Position numbers and translations under genes: made by a program | Part shown: positions 21,458 through 30,180 of the stretch, piece after piece | Position numbering within the stretch: position 1 is the first letter of the stretch | Layout of the letters: each line of letters opens with the position of its first letter | Source: Sorangium cellulosum So ce56 | Lineage (GTDB): Bacteria > Myxococcota_A > Polyangia > Polyangiales > Polyangiaceae | DNA length: 64,000 nt | Assembly: GCF_000067165.1 (NCBI RefSeq) | Contig: NC_010162.1 | Span: 3,342,501 to 3,406,500 of the forward strand | Reading direction: 5' to 3' | The notes under the pieces: generated by a model | What the model was told of the DNA's origin: nothing | Databases searched by the model: none | The model's input: the letters and a program-made list of their open reading frames with translations, nothing else

Positions 21458-22834
21458 TCAGCCCTCGCCGCGCCGCTCCTCGTCCTCGGGCTCGCTCGCA
21501 TGCGCGGGCGGGATGCGGACCCGCACCGTGCGGATCTGCCGCGGGCTCGCGTCCACGATGTGGAGCTCCGCCCCGTCCGGGGTCGTCACGACGTCGCCGG
21601 GCGCGGGGATGCGCCGGGCGAGCCCCAGGCAGAGCCCCGCGACCGTGGACCAGCGGACGTCGTCCGGCAGCGCGATCGCGAGCTGCCGGCTGACCTCGTG
21701 GACCGGCATGTCGCCGGGCACGAGCGCCGACCCGTCCGGCTCGCGCCGGATCGTCTCTGCGTGGGGCGGGTGCGCCTCGTTCTCGGCGAAGATCTCGCCG
21801 ACGAGCTCCTCCACGAGGTCCTCCATCGTGACGATGCCGATCATGCCGCCCTGCTCGTCCACGACGACGGCGAGCTGGAGCCGGCGCCGCTTCAGCTCGG
21901 CGAGGAGCTCGACGGCCGGCATCGACCCGACGACGAAGTACGCCGGGCGCAGGATGCTCTCCAGCGAGAACTGCCCGTCGCCCCACAGGAGCGCGAGCAC
22001 CTCCGGCATCGTGACGTAGCCGATCACGTTGTCGTTCGACCCCTCGTAGACCGGCATCCGCGTGTGGCCGTGCTCCAGCACGGCGCGCTGCACCTCCGGG
22101 GCGGCCGCGTCGCGCGGGAGCGCCACGACGCGGCCGCGGGGGAGCATCACCTGGAGCGCGGTGAGCCAGGCGAAATCGATCGCGCGGGACGCGATCTCGC
22201 CGGCGCGCTTGTCGACCGAGCCTGCCTCGGCGGCCTCGTCGACGATCTGCTGGATCTCCTCGGGGGAGAGGCGCGCCTCGACGAAGTTCGTGCGGTCGCC
22301 GAAGAGCCTCAGCACCAGGTTGGAGCTGGCGGTGAGCAGCCAGACGAGCGGGCGGGCGAGCGACGACAGCCCGCGGAGCGGCGGGCCGACGAGCATCGCG
22401 TACCGCTCGGAGGCGCGGAGCGCGAGCGACTTCGGGACGAGCTCGCCGAGGACGAGCGACAGGAAGGAGACGAGCGCGACCACCGCGGCGAACGCGAGCT
22501 CGTCCGCCGCGTCCCCGACCCACGGCACCGCGCGGAGGACCGGCGCGAGGTCCTTCGCGAGGGTCGACCCGCCGAAGGCGCTCGCGGTCGCGCCGACGAC
22601 GGTGATGCCGATCTGCACGGTGGCGAGGAAGCGCTCCGGGTTGCCCCGCAAGCGCTTCACCGCCCACGCCCGGCGGCTCCCCGACTGGACGAGCTGGTCG
22701 AGCCGCGTCTTGCGGACCGTGACGATCGCGATCTCGGCGCCCGAGAAGACGCCGTTCACGAGCACGAGGGCCAGGATGATGAGGATTTCCGAGAGAATGA
22801 CGGCTCCCTCCGCGGCGTTCCCGGGTGCAGGCAT
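21458..22834 (-). CDS. CNNM/CorC-HlyC family transporter with CBS domains
   Basis: A 458-residue inner-membrane protein. It has the DUF21/CNNM membrane domain (residues about 15-200; FSGAEIAIVTVRKTRLDQL, VQIGITVVGATASAFGG, LGELVPKSLAL), a CBS pair (about 220-345; TRMPVYEGSNDNVIGYV and VVVDEQGGMIGIVTMEDLVEEL) and a C-terminal CorC_HlyC domain. Relatives are implicated in Mg2+/Co2+ efflux or ion homeostasis, and the older label hemolysin is misleading. The start ATG is at 22834. It stands alone, convergent with the putative frameshifted ORF. Confidence 0.9.
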   Translation of the reverse strand: MPAPGNAAEGAVILSEILIILALVLVNGVFSGAEIAIVTVRKTRLDQLVQSGSRRAWAVKRLRGNPERFLATVQIGITVVGATASAFGGSTLAKDLAPVLRAVPWVGDAADELAFAAVVALVSFLSLVLGELVPKSLALRASERYAMLVGPPLRGLSSLARPLVWLLTASSNLVLRLFGDRTNFVEARLSPEEIQQIVDEAAEAGSVDKRAGEIASRAIDFAWLTALQVMLPRGRVVALPRDAAAPEVQRAVLEHGHTRMPVYEGSNDNVIGYVTMPEVLALLWGDGQFSLESILRPAYFVVGSMPAVELLAELKRRRLQLAVVVDEQGGMIGIVTMEDLVEELVGEIFAENEAHPPHAETIRREPDGSALVPGDMPVHEVSRQLAIALPDDVRWSTVAGLCLGLARRIPAPGDVVTTPDGAELHIVDASPRQIRTVRVRIPPAHASEPEDEERRGEG

Positions 22835-23010
22835 AGCGTGTCGCTCGCCCGGACGGCAGCGGCGCCGGGCCCGCGACGCACGAAACCCAGGCGGCCGTGG
22901 CTGCAGCGTGCCGCGGGTCGTGGATTGCGCTCAAGATGAAATTTTCTGAAGGGAACCGCCACGCGCGGCGGTCGGTGTGTCGCCAGGCGCTGCGGCCGCC
23001 GTGGCGTCAC

Positions 23011-23124
23011 GCACGGCCGCAGGCGCTGCGCGGTGGGTTCACGCCGCCTTGCTGGCGCGCCGGTCCCGCACGGCCGCAGGCGCTGTGCGGTGGGTTCACG
23101 CCGCCTTGCTGGCGCGCCGGTCCC
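23011..23124. repeat. 57-bp tandem duplication covering the 3' end of aroG
   Basis: Two adjacent 57-base copies (23011-23067 and 23068-23124) differ at one base. The gene-proximal copy contains the last codons and stop of the DAHP synthase gene; the distal copy repeats them beyond the stop. The unit is 19 codons long, so the duplication keeps frame but the stop makes the second copy untranslated. Confidence 0.9.
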
Positions 23125-24163
23125 GCACCGCCTGCGCGAGCAGCTCGAGCACCGGAACGGTGTCGTTCCAGCCGAGGCAGGCGTCGGTGATGCTCTGGCC
23201 GTAGGTGGGGAGCTTGCCCGGCGCGAGATCCTGTCGGCCTCCCACGAGGTGGCTCTCGATCATCACGCCGAGGATGTCCCGCGAGCCCGAGCGCAGCTGG
23301 TCGGCCAGGCTCTCGGCCACGATCCTCTGGCGCGCCGGATCCTTCTGGCTGTTGCCGTGGCTGCAGTCGACCATCAGCCGGCGCGGCAGGCCCGCCTTGG
23401 TCAGGCGGTCGGCGGCCTCGCGGACGTGCTCGGCCGCGTAGTTGGGCCCGCGCTGCGAGCCGCGCAGGATCACGTGACACGACGCGTTGCCGCGCGTCGC
23501 CACGATCGCCGAGATCCCCTGCTTCGTCACGGAGAGGAAATGGTGCGCCTCGCGCGCGGCCCGCACGGCGTCGACCGCGATCTGGACGTCGCCCTCGGTG
23601 CTGTTCTTGAAGCCCACGGGGCACGAGAGCCCGGAGGCGAGCTCGCGGTGGATCTGGCTCTCGGTCGTGCGGGCGCCGATCGCGCCCCAGGAGATGAAAT
23701 CGGCGATGAACTGCGGCGAGATCGTGTCCAGGAACTCGCTCGCGCTCGCGAGGCCGAGCTCGGCGATGTCGCGGAGCAGCCCGCGGGCGACGCGGAGCCC
23801 CTTGTTGATCGAGAAGCTCCCGTCGAGGTCGGGATCGTTGATCAGCCCCTTCCAGCCGACCGTGGTGCGCGGCTTCTCGAAGTACACGCGCATGATCACG
23901 AGCAGATCGTCGCTCAGCCGGTCGCGCGCCTCCCGGAGCTGCGCGGCGTACTCCAGGGCGGCCTTGGGGTCGTGGATGGAGCAGGGGCCCACCACCACGA
24001 TGATCCGGTCGTCGTCGCCCGAGATCACGCGCTCGGCGGCCTTGCGCGTGAAGGCCACGGTCTCGGAGGCCGCGGGGCTGACGGGGATCTCTTCGATAAG
24101 GATGGCGGGGGGGATCAAGGGCCTGAGCCCTGCAATACGAAGGTCGTCGGTCGAGTAGTACAT
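23096..24163 (-). CDS. aroG: 3-deoxy-7-phosphoheptulonate (DAHP) synthase, class I (AroG type)
   Basis: A 355-residue cytosolic enzyme that condenses PEP with erythrose 4-phosphate, the first step of the shikimate pathway. Diagnostic segments are MYYSTDDLRI at the start, VVVGPCSIHDP, VYFEKPRTTVGWKG, ISWGAIGARTTESQ, PVGFKNSTEG, the metal/PEP-site MVDCSHGNS, and MIESHLVGG. The start at 24163 is chosen because it reproduces the known AroG opening; a frame to 24193 exists. The N-terminal segment used for aromatic amino acid feedback inhibition is present. The 3' end lies in a 57-bp tandem duplication. Confidence 0.95.
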   Translation of the reverse strand: MYYSTDDLRIAGLRPLIPPAILIEEIPVSPAASETVAFTRKAAERVISGDDDRIIVVVGPCSIHDPKAALEYAAQLREARDRLSDDLLVIMRVYFEKPRTTVGWKGLINDPDLDGSFSINKGLRVARGLLRDIAELGLASASEFLDTISPQFIADFISWGAIGARTTESQIHRELASGLSCPVGFKNSTEGDVQIAVDAVRAAREAHHFLSVTKQGISAIVATRGNASCHVILRGSQRGPNYAAEHVREAADRLTKAGLPRRLMVDCSHGNSQKDPARQRIVAESLADQLRSGSRDILGVMIESHLVGGRQDLAPGKLPTYGQSITDACLGWNDTVPVLELLAQAVRDRRASKAA

Positions 24164-24401
24164 CGTTGAGGCTCCAGCATAGCGCGACGACATACGCCCC
24201 GACTACCCGCGCGTGGGCCGGAGGCGCTTTCTGGCCGCTGTACGGCGCCCCGTACCCCCGTATCCCGTACGCCCCGCGATCGGCCTGAAGATTTGTCTCG
24301 CGGGCGCGGGCGGGCCATCGGGCCATGGGGGGCCGTCGGATCCGGGCTCACGCTGGCGTTCGCGCGAGCGCTGGCCCGACCGCGCTGGCGGCCTCCGCCG
24401 G

Positions 24402-25196
24402 TCACAGGCGCGCTGGCGAGTGCGCCCGCTCCCCGCCCGGTCGCCGCAGGAACGGGGCGCCCTTCGGCTGTGTGCGGCAGGGCGCCGCCGGCCGCTTCGT
24501 GCCCGCCGTGGGCGAGCGGGCGGGTCGCTCTGCCAGCGCCGTCCGACGTGGGGTGTTCGCCGAGCGCGTGGCGCTCGCCGAGCGCGCCGCCTCGGTGACG
24601 TCGCTCACGGTCGGCCGCGGCGGTCGTCGCTGCCTGCGCTCTGCGCGGGGCTCCTCGAGCAGCGCGCGCAGGGACGCGAGCGCGCGCGTGCGCCATTTGT
24701 ACGCCGTCGACAGCGGGATCCCGTGTTGTTCGGCGACCGTCGCCATCGGCACGCCTTCGAGGTCGTGCGCGATGAGGATCTGCTGCTCCTCGGCCTGCAG
24801 CGACCTGAGCCGCGAGAGGATGAGGGAGCGCGTCTGCTCTACGTCGATCTGCTCCTCGGCGTTCGGGCGCTCGTCGGCGACGCGGCGCGGGGCGTGGCCG
24901 GAGGACAGCTCTTCGCGCCGGTGGTGCGCGCGGTCGCGGTAGTGGGCGGCCACGTGGACCGTGATCCTGTTGAGCCACCGCTCCGGTCGGGCGCGGAGCG
25001 GATCGTAGGATGGGAAGCTCTGGTATCCGGCGAGGAACACATCCTGGAGGATGTCTCGCCGATCACGGCGTGGGACCCCGAGCCGCCTAAGCCAATTCCA
25101 TACGGAGTCGTAGGTCTTCCCCCGAAAGAGCCGGGCGAAGGCACGCTGTCTATCCAGCGGCATCGACGGTGCGAGAGTGCGATGCGGTTGTCCCAT
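24402..25196 (-). CDS. ECF-type sigma-70 family factor with an extended C-terminal tail
   Basis: A 264-residue sigma factor. Region 2 covers about residues 12-95 (DRRDILQDVFLAGYQSFPSY, RWLNRITVHVAAHY). Region 4 covers about 125-180 (SLQAEEQQILIAHDLEG, AEQHGIPLSTAYKWRTRAL). It recruits RNA polymerase to specific promoters. Beyond region 4 there are about 80 low-complexity Ala/Arg/Pro residues, unusual for ECF factors. Its promoter region holds 46-bp direct repeats. It follows the second sigma gene at 25377-26714 on the same strand, and the two proteins share the region 2/4 architecture with a PLSTA[WY] recognition helix. No anti-sigma gene is adjacent. Confidence 0.87.
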   Translation of the reverse strand: MGQPHRTLAPSMPLDRQRAFARLFRGKTYDSVWNWLRRLGVPRRDRRDILQDVFLAGYQSFPSYDPLRARPERWLNRITVHVAAHYRDRAHHRREELSSGHAPRRVADERPNAEEQIDVEQTRSLILSRLRSLQAEEQQILIAHDLEGVPMATVAEQHGIPLSTAYKWRTRALASLRALLEEPRAERRQRRPPRPTVSDVTEAARSASATRSANTPRRTALAERPARSPTAGTKRPAAPCRTQPKGAPFLRRPGGERAHSPARL

Positions 25197-25260
25197 GCTC
25201 GCTTAATTAGGAGGAGCTGATCTCCCATCTCAAAAAAAAGCCATCGGCTCTGAAAAATGA

Positions 25261-25363
25261 TCTCCTGTGCGGGAGAGCAGTAGTCGGCGGCGGTCGGGAG
25301 GGAGCGTCTCCTGCGCGGGAGAGCAGTAGTCGGCGGCGGTCGGGAGGGAGCGTCTCCTGTACG
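25261..25363. repeat. 46-bp direct repeats in the promoter region of the sigma gene
   Basis: Two complete, almost identical 46-base units (25261-25306 and 25307-25352) and the first about 11 bases of a third fill most of the gap between the two sigma genes. Each unit opens with CTCCTGYGCGGGAG, itself a near-palindrome. The spacing and location upstream of the start at 25196 suggest iterated binding sites, or a slippage duplication. Confidence 0.85.
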
Positions 25364-25376
25364 GGTGACCGTCGCT

Positions 25377-26714
25377 TTAGAGGAGCGGGCGGGACCCGGC
25401 GGCTGCCGTCCTCGTGCGGAGCGCGCGCAGCGCCGCGTTCCTCTCGGCCGTGAGGCGGCCAGCTGGGAACCTCATCCGATGCTCGGTCAGGCGGCGCTTC
25501 GCCTCCGCATAACGACCGCGCGACAACGCCGTGATCGCGCCGTCGATGAGGGTGCGCTCCGCGGCGATCTCCTGATCGTTCGACGCCCCAGGCGGTCCCG
25601 CGGAGGGCAAGGTCGCTCCGCCCGACGGACGGAGCGCGGCCTTCTGCGCGGGCAGCGCCGCGCTGGTCGCTCGCGGGTTCCCGGCGGCCGCGATCCGGCC
25701 GCCCTGCGGAGCGTCCGCCGCTGCAGCTGCGCCGGGCGGCGGCGGCAGCACGGCCGGGGACCGCGGCAGCGCGGCCGGGGAAGGCAGCGACGGCGCGGCC
25801 GGGGACGGCGGCGGCAGCGCGGGCGGGGGCGGCGGCGTCCGGGCGACCGCCATGGCGAGCCCGGTCGCGGCGCGCGTTCCGGCGGCGGCCGGCGTCGAGG
25901 CGGCGCGCAGCGCGCCGAGCGTGAGCGCGATGACGGCGGCGGCGCTCGCCAGCGGGACTGCGATGCTCGCTGCGAGATGGAGCGAGCCTGCCCGCGTCGG
26001 CGCGCCGCCCTCGATCGGGAGCTTCCATGGCCACGGAGAGAACACCCCGCGGACCCTGCGGTACAGCCTCGTGAGCCACGTCGGCGCGCCCTCGCCTCCC
26101 GTGCGCGCCTCCTCGACGAGCGCGCCGGCGCTGAAGGGGACGAGCGCGAGCCCGCGGCCGCGCTGCCGCGCCTGCCAGCGACGCATCGCCGCCTCGATGT
26201 CGACCCAGGCGAGCCGGTGCCGGCTCCAAGCGGTGCTCAGGGGGATCGACAGCTGCTGGGCGATCTCGGCCATGTCGATCTCCTCGAGCTCATGGGCGAC
26301 GAACACGCAGCGGCGCTCCATGGGCATCTCCTGGAGCAGCTTGTCGAGCACGCAGCGCCGGTCCCTCGCGATGGCGTGCTGCTCGGAGTCGGGGGTGACG
26401 TCAGGCAGCGCCGCGAGATCGTCGAACGGCCGGAGGCGCTCGTGGCGGCGGTGGGCCCGCCGGAAATGGTTCGATGCCTGGTGGGTCGCGATGCCCATGA
26501 GCCACGACCGCACGGTGCCCCGGCTGGGATCGAACCGCGGCAGCGCACGGTAGGCGCCGGCGAGGACCTCCTGAGCGACGTCCTCGATGTCCTGCGCGCG
26601 AACCCCGAGGCGGGCGAGGTAGCGGGCGATGAACGAGAAGTGCTCGTCGGCGATCTCCGCCATGCGGGCGTGGGAAGGCTCTGCGGATGTGTTTTTGCGT
26701 GACTGTGACCGCAT
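25377..26714 (-). CDS. ECF-type sigma factor fused to a membrane segment and C-terminal domain
   Basis: A 445-residue protein with an unusual layout. Residues about 20-95 are sigma region 2 (DIEDVAQEVLAGAYRALPRF, GTVRSWLMGIATHQ). Residues about 120-180 are region 4 (RCVFVAHELEEIDMAEIA, PLSTAWSRHRLAW). A single hydrophobic helix lies at about 246-270, then a Pro-rich spacer, then a helical TPR-like region at about 390-440 (ALSRGRYAEAKRRLTEHR). The sigma half should be cytoplasmic and the tail periplasmic. This resembles a sigma factor joined to the TM-plus-helical partner protein often encoded next to myxobacterial ECF sigma genes. Release by proteolysis or signalling from outside is a plausible inference. 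Confidence 0.83.
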   Translation of the reverse strand: MRSQSRKNTSAEPSHARMAEIADEHFSFIARYLARLGVRAQDIEDVAQEVLAGAYRALPRFDPSRGTVRSWLMGIATHQASNHFRRAHRRHERLRPFDDLAALPDVTPDSEQHAIARDRRCVLDKLLQEMPMERRCVFVAHELEEIDMAEIAQQLSIPLSTAWSRHRLAWVDIEAAMRRWQARQRGRGLALVPFSAGALVEEARTGGEGAPTWLTRLYRRVRGVFSPWPWKLPIEGGAPTRAGSLHLAASIAVPLASAAAVIALTLGALRAASTPAAAGTRAATGLAMAVARTPPPPPALPPPSPAAPSLPSPAALPRSPAVLPPPPGAAAAADAPQGGRIAAAGNPRATSAALPAQKAALRPSGGATLPSAGPPGASNDQEIAAERTLIDGAITALSRGRYAEAKRRLTEHRMRFPAGRLTAERNAALRALRTRTAAAGSRPLL

Positions 26715-26759
26715 CTCTGTTCCCCCTCGAGCGTGGCGACGGCGTCGTCGCGAAGCTTG

Positions 26760-27890
26760 TCAATGCGCCGCCTCGGCACCCCGAGGGAGGGCAGCGCGAC
26801 GCGCGGGCGCCTCGCTCCGCGGATCGAGATTCACGTCCAGGCGGAGGCCCACGAGCCCGCCGTAGGCGGGCGGGGTCCAGAGCACACCTTCCTGGCTCTC
26901 GACGCGGAACTCCGAGAGGCGCAGCACGATGTCGCCATAGAACTGGATGGCGAGCCGATCGGAGATCGGGATCTCGATGCCTGCGCGCGGCCCTGTGGCG
27001 AGCCAGAGCGACGAGGTGTCGATGATCCTGGCGTCGGTGCTGGAGGTGGTCACGACCCCGATCGACGCGACGGCACAAGCGAAGAGGTGACGGCGCTGCG
27101 AACACGGCATCAGGTTCGCCGCCGCGAGCCAGGTCGAGATGCTCGTCGCCTCGTCGAGCTGAATCGTGACCGGCAATTGAACGTGGCCTTCCACGCCGAG
27201 GGTGAAGGATGGATAACGAAGCGCGACATGGAGCGCCGTCCCGGCGGTCGTCTCCTGCAGGGTTCCGAACACCGCGGACCCCGCAAGGCCGACCCTGACG
27301 TCGGGCCACGCCCGCTGCGCGGGCGCGGCGGCGAGGGCGTCGGGCGGGGGCGGGGCAGGGGAGAGCGGCGGCGGGGGCGGGGCGGGCGGCACGTGGAGGC
27401 TCGGATCGAGCGCGATGCGGAGCGAGAGCGCCATGTTCATGACAAGCTCTTTGCAGTCGTCGTGATAGACGACCAGGTGCCGAGACCATGCGATGGATCC
27501 ATCCGCGTCGTAGAGATCCATGGTCGCGTGTATCTCCCTCCCTGGACCGCGGAAGACAAGGGCTTTGGCCTGCGCGGCCGCCTCGGGCTCCACCGGGTCA
27601 TAACCGAGCTGCCTGGCCATCTCCTCGCGCAGGAGCCCCTCGCCCGGGCAGCGCTCGGCCCCTGGCGCGCGCCGGTACTCGAGCTGCACCGCGGCGCGGG
27701 GCGGCGCGGCGCCGGCGCGCCAGGGCGACAGCAGGGCCGCGGCCGCAGCGACGAGCCACCACGGCGCTCGGACGCCGGTCCCGCCCGCCCGAAGTCCGGC
27801 CAGGGATCGCCGACGCGCGGAGCTGGGTCGGTCCTGCGCTGCCGCGTCCGCCCCGGTGTCTCTTGCTGATGCTGCTGACATGGTGCTCAT
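26760..27890 (-). CDS. Exported protein of unknown function, paralogue of 27968-28576
   Basis: A 376-residue protein with an N-terminal export signal (WWLVAAAAALLSP ... RAGAAPP). Residues about 60-150 look like a soluble periplasmic domain (CPGEGLLREEMARQLGYDP, TMDLYDADGSI). A Pro-rich spacer follows, and then about 190 residues with alternating strands (FTLGVEGHVQLP, PCSQRRHLFACAVASIGVV, LATGPRAGIEIPI) that resemble an outer-membrane beta-barrel. The C-terminal part is paralogous to the next gene upstream. It lies 45 bases upstream of the anchored sigma gene and is probably cotranscribed with it, so it may sense or execute an envelope response. No characterised homologue recognised. Confidence 0.65.
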   Translation of the reverse strand: MSTMSAASARDTGADAAAQDRPSSARRRSLAGLRAGGTGVRAPWWLVAAAAALLSPWRAGAAPPRAAVQLEYRRAPGAERCPGEGLLREEMARQLGYDPVEPEAAAQAKALVFRGPGREIHATMDLYDADGSIAWSRHLVVYHDDCKELVMNMALSLRIALDPSLHVPPAPPPPPLSPAPPPPDALAAAPAQRAWPDVRVGLAGSAVFGTLQETTAGTALHVALRYPSFTLGVEGHVQLPVTIQLDEATSISTWLAAANLMPCSQRRHLFACAVASIGVVTTSSTDARIIDTSSLWLATGPRAGIEIPISDRLAIQFYGDIVLRLSEFRVESQEGVLWTPPAYGGLVGLRLDVNLDPRSEAPARRAALPRGAEAAH

Positions 27891-27967
27891 CGCGGCGTGG
27901 TGACCGCTTGTTCAGGCCAGGTGTCATCGGCCGCATTCCCGTCCAGGGAGCGGCCGGGGTGACTCGC

Positions 27968-28576
27968 TCAGAAGGCATCCACGGGGAGCACGAGCCCCAC
28001 GCCGACCACGCCGGAGAGCGGAGGGACCCGCCATACCTCTCTGTTGTTGACCCAGAGGGACGGACGGCTGTGGTTCGTGTGCAGCTCGGCGAACCCGCGC
28101 AGGAGCAGCTGCTCGGAGAAGCGCCAATCGCCCGCGACCCGCAGGCCGACCGAGCTGACCCACGGCTGGCGCGCTTGAATGCTGACGCCGGGGTCGCTCG
28201 TGATCCGCAGCTCGCCGGCGTCGAAGACGGCGCACACCGACAGGACCCCGCGATGACCGCAGATGTCGAGCGTCGGCATCGCAAGGCTCGCGTGGACCAG
28301 GACGCCGTCCGCGAACGTGTCCGCCAGGGAGGTGAACATCCGCGCCTCGACGCCGATCGACAGGCTGGGCCAGCGGAACGCCGTGGCGAAAGATGCCCCC
28401 CCGCCGAGCGCGGGCAGGAGGCCCACCGCGAGCAGCGGTGACGCGGAGATCTCGCCGCGGAACATGTGGTCGTCCTCCTGAGTCTCCCGTCCCGATTCAG
28501 ACCGAGGCGTATCCGCGTGCACCGGGGTCGTCGCCATCAGGACAACGAGCACGGCGGCACAACCGGCGCGTCGCAT
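27968..28576 (-). CDS. Exported beta-barrel-like protein, unknown function
   Basis: A 202-residue protein with a clear signal peptide (MRRAGCAAVLVVLMATTPVHA, cleavage after about residue 22). The body (SLSIGVEARMFTSLA, CGHRGVLSVCAVFDAGELRI, SVGLRVAGDWRFSEQLLLRG, final VVGVGLVLPVDAF) has alternating strands and a terminal aromatic, as in outer-membrane barrels. It shares the RYPSFTLGVEG / RWPSLSIGVEA and CxxxxxLxxCAV patterns with the neighbouring gene. The start at 28576 is chosen for the signal peptide; the frame is open to 28669. Its stop is 77 bases before the next start, so it likely heads the four-gene unit ending with the sigma genes. Confidence 0.65.
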   Translation of the reverse strand: MRRAGCAAVLVVLMATTPVHADTPRSESGRETQEDDHMFRGEISASPLLAVGLLPALGGGASFATAFRWPSLSIGVEARMFTSLADTFADGVLVHASLAMPTLDICGHRGVLSVCAVFDAGELRITSDPGVSIQARQPWVSSVGLRVAGDWRFSEQLLLRGFAELHTNHSRPSLWVNNREVWRVPPLSGVVGVGLVLPVDAF

Positions 28577-29019
28577 CGGCGTCCCGGCTAGGGCGGGATC
28601 GGTGCGGTACGGAGCGGAGTGGACACCTCGACCCGATGCACGCCGCTGTCTCCCGTCCGGCCGCAACACCCCGCCATGTGGCCCCCCTCTTCAACGTCTC
28701 CGGCGCCCGTAGGACAGTGCACCTCTGCCGCGTGACGGAGGCCGGCTCGACGTCGCCGCTCCCACGTCGTGATCCTGTAGATACTGACTTTGGAGCGCAC
28801 GTAAAGGCTTTTGTGTGCGCTCTCGAGCGCGCGGATCGCATTGCATTTTGGCTCGTCGATTTCTCCCGATCGAGAGATTTTCCCGTCATGCCCACGGATC
28901 CATCTACTTGGCGTGTTTGCCTGACATCACAGGTTCCGATCAAGCCCGACCGTGGTTCAGGAGAAGCCCGAATCGTGTGGCTCGGGCGGCGCTGCGCCGC
29001 CCTTCGCGGCGCGTGACCG
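28577..29019. other. Non-coding region with an inverted repeat at 28793-28822
   Basis: No convincing gene lies between the exported-protein gene and the Cys-rich lipoprotein. A relatively AT-rich stretch around 28780-28960 contains GAGCGCAC-N14-GTGCGCTC at 28793-28822, with an A/T-rich loop. It lies about 215 bases upstream of the start at 28576 and about 200 bases past the stop at 29020, so it could be an operator for the former or a terminator-like hairpin for the latter. Confidence 0.45.
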
Positions 29020-30180
29020 TCACCCGTTCTCGCCTGGACGTGTCTGGCAGCAAAACGTGCTCGGACCGGTGAGGACGATCTCGCCTCGCAGCTCTCCGCC
29101 GCTCGGCTCGCAGCTTCCGGGCTGGTTGACCTGCCAGATAGCTTTCATGCTCTTGGGCGTTTCCCCGGGCTTGGCGGCGACGCAGCCCGGGGCATCGCTC
29201 GAAGCTGCACCGGCGGTGATCAGCTCGCCGCACGCGCCGTCCCGGAAGGAAAGGAGCGCCAGGGAACACTCGCTGCCTGTCGGAGGGCCGCACTCACACG
29301 GCGTGCAGTGGCGTTCGTCCCTCATGCCGTCGTAGAGGACGACGTCCTCCGGGTAATCTTCCGGGCAGGTCACCTCGCCCTCGCCGAGGTACATGATGCA
29401 CCGAGCGAAGCCGTGTTCCTGATCGGGCGACACGCACGTCTTCGACGGAGAGGCGCACGTGGGTTCCCGGGGGGGGCCTCCGCACGCCACGCCGGAGCGA
29501 TACCACCGCAAGGTGAACTGTGGCACCGGGGGGGGCTCGACGCTGGCTTCGCAAGGCGTCACCCGGGTCGCGCCGAGGACGAGCGATTGATGATCGTTCA
29601 CCAGGGCGCCGCTGGGCACCACGCAGGTGCCGTTCAGCATGTCCCGGGGCTCATGCACCGAGACCGGCGTGCCACCGCAGTTCAGCGAGGCGGCCGTCCT
29701 GAGATCGGCGGGCAAGGCGCAGGCTGGCTCGCCGCACCGACATGGGCTGCACTCGAAGGGGAAGTCAGCGGTCTCGTACCCCCTGTACACCCTGGTCGGG
29801 GCGCTGCCGGGGCAGTTCGGCTCGTCCACCGTTCTGCCGACCCAGAGCAGCGCCGGGCCATAGAAGCCCTCCGGAGCCGGCTCGACACACTGGTCGCCGC
29901 TGCACGGGTCGTCGCATGCCGAGATGCACGCGTCGCGGTCAGGCTGGTTTCTACACACTTTCGCGCATGTCCGACATTCCGCTATGCAATCCCAGCGTTC
30001 GGTCCCGTAGGGCTCGCTTTCGCATTGATCCACGCACGTCCCGCATTCCGCTAGACACGCGTCCTGGTTGGGCACGTTCTCACACTCGGTGTCGCATGTT
30101 TCGTAAGTTATTTCGGTGTAGAAGCAGCCTGGGATGCACGCGGTGAACAGCAGCGCAAGGGCGAGAGAGGTAGTCTTCAT
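29020..30180 (-). CDS. Cys-rich putative lipoprotein, unknown function
   Basis: A 386-residue exported protein. MKTTSLALALLFTAC.IPGC is a lipoprotein-like signal (candidate lipidated Cys at about residue 19). The first 100 mature residues carry dense Cys pairs (CDTEC, CLAEC, CVDQC, CIAEC, CAKVC, CISAC), probably a disulfide-stapled helical repeat. Later parts have further Cys in CSPCRCGEPAC and CTPCECGPPTG. Similar proteins are common in Sorangium-type genomes, but none that I know has a function. No membrane helix besides the signal. Confidence 0.65.
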   Translation of the reverse strand: MKTTSLALALLFTACIPGCFYTEITYETCDTECENVPNQDACLAECGTCVDQCESEPYGTERWDCIAECRTCAKVCRNQPDRDACISACDDPCSGDQCVEPAPEGFYGPALLWVGRTVDEPNCPGSAPTRVYRGYETADFPFECSPCRCGEPACALPADLRTAASLNCGGTPVSVHEPRDMLNGTCVVPSGALVNDHQSLVLGATRVTPCEASVEPPPVPQFTLRWYRSGVACGGPPREPTCASPSKTCVSPDQEHGFARCIMYLGEGEVTCPEDYPEDVVLYDGMRDERHCTPCECGPPTGSECSLALLSFRDGACGELITAGAASSDAPGCVAAKPGETPKSMKAIWQVNQPGSCEPSGGELRGEIVLTGPSTFCCQTRPGENG

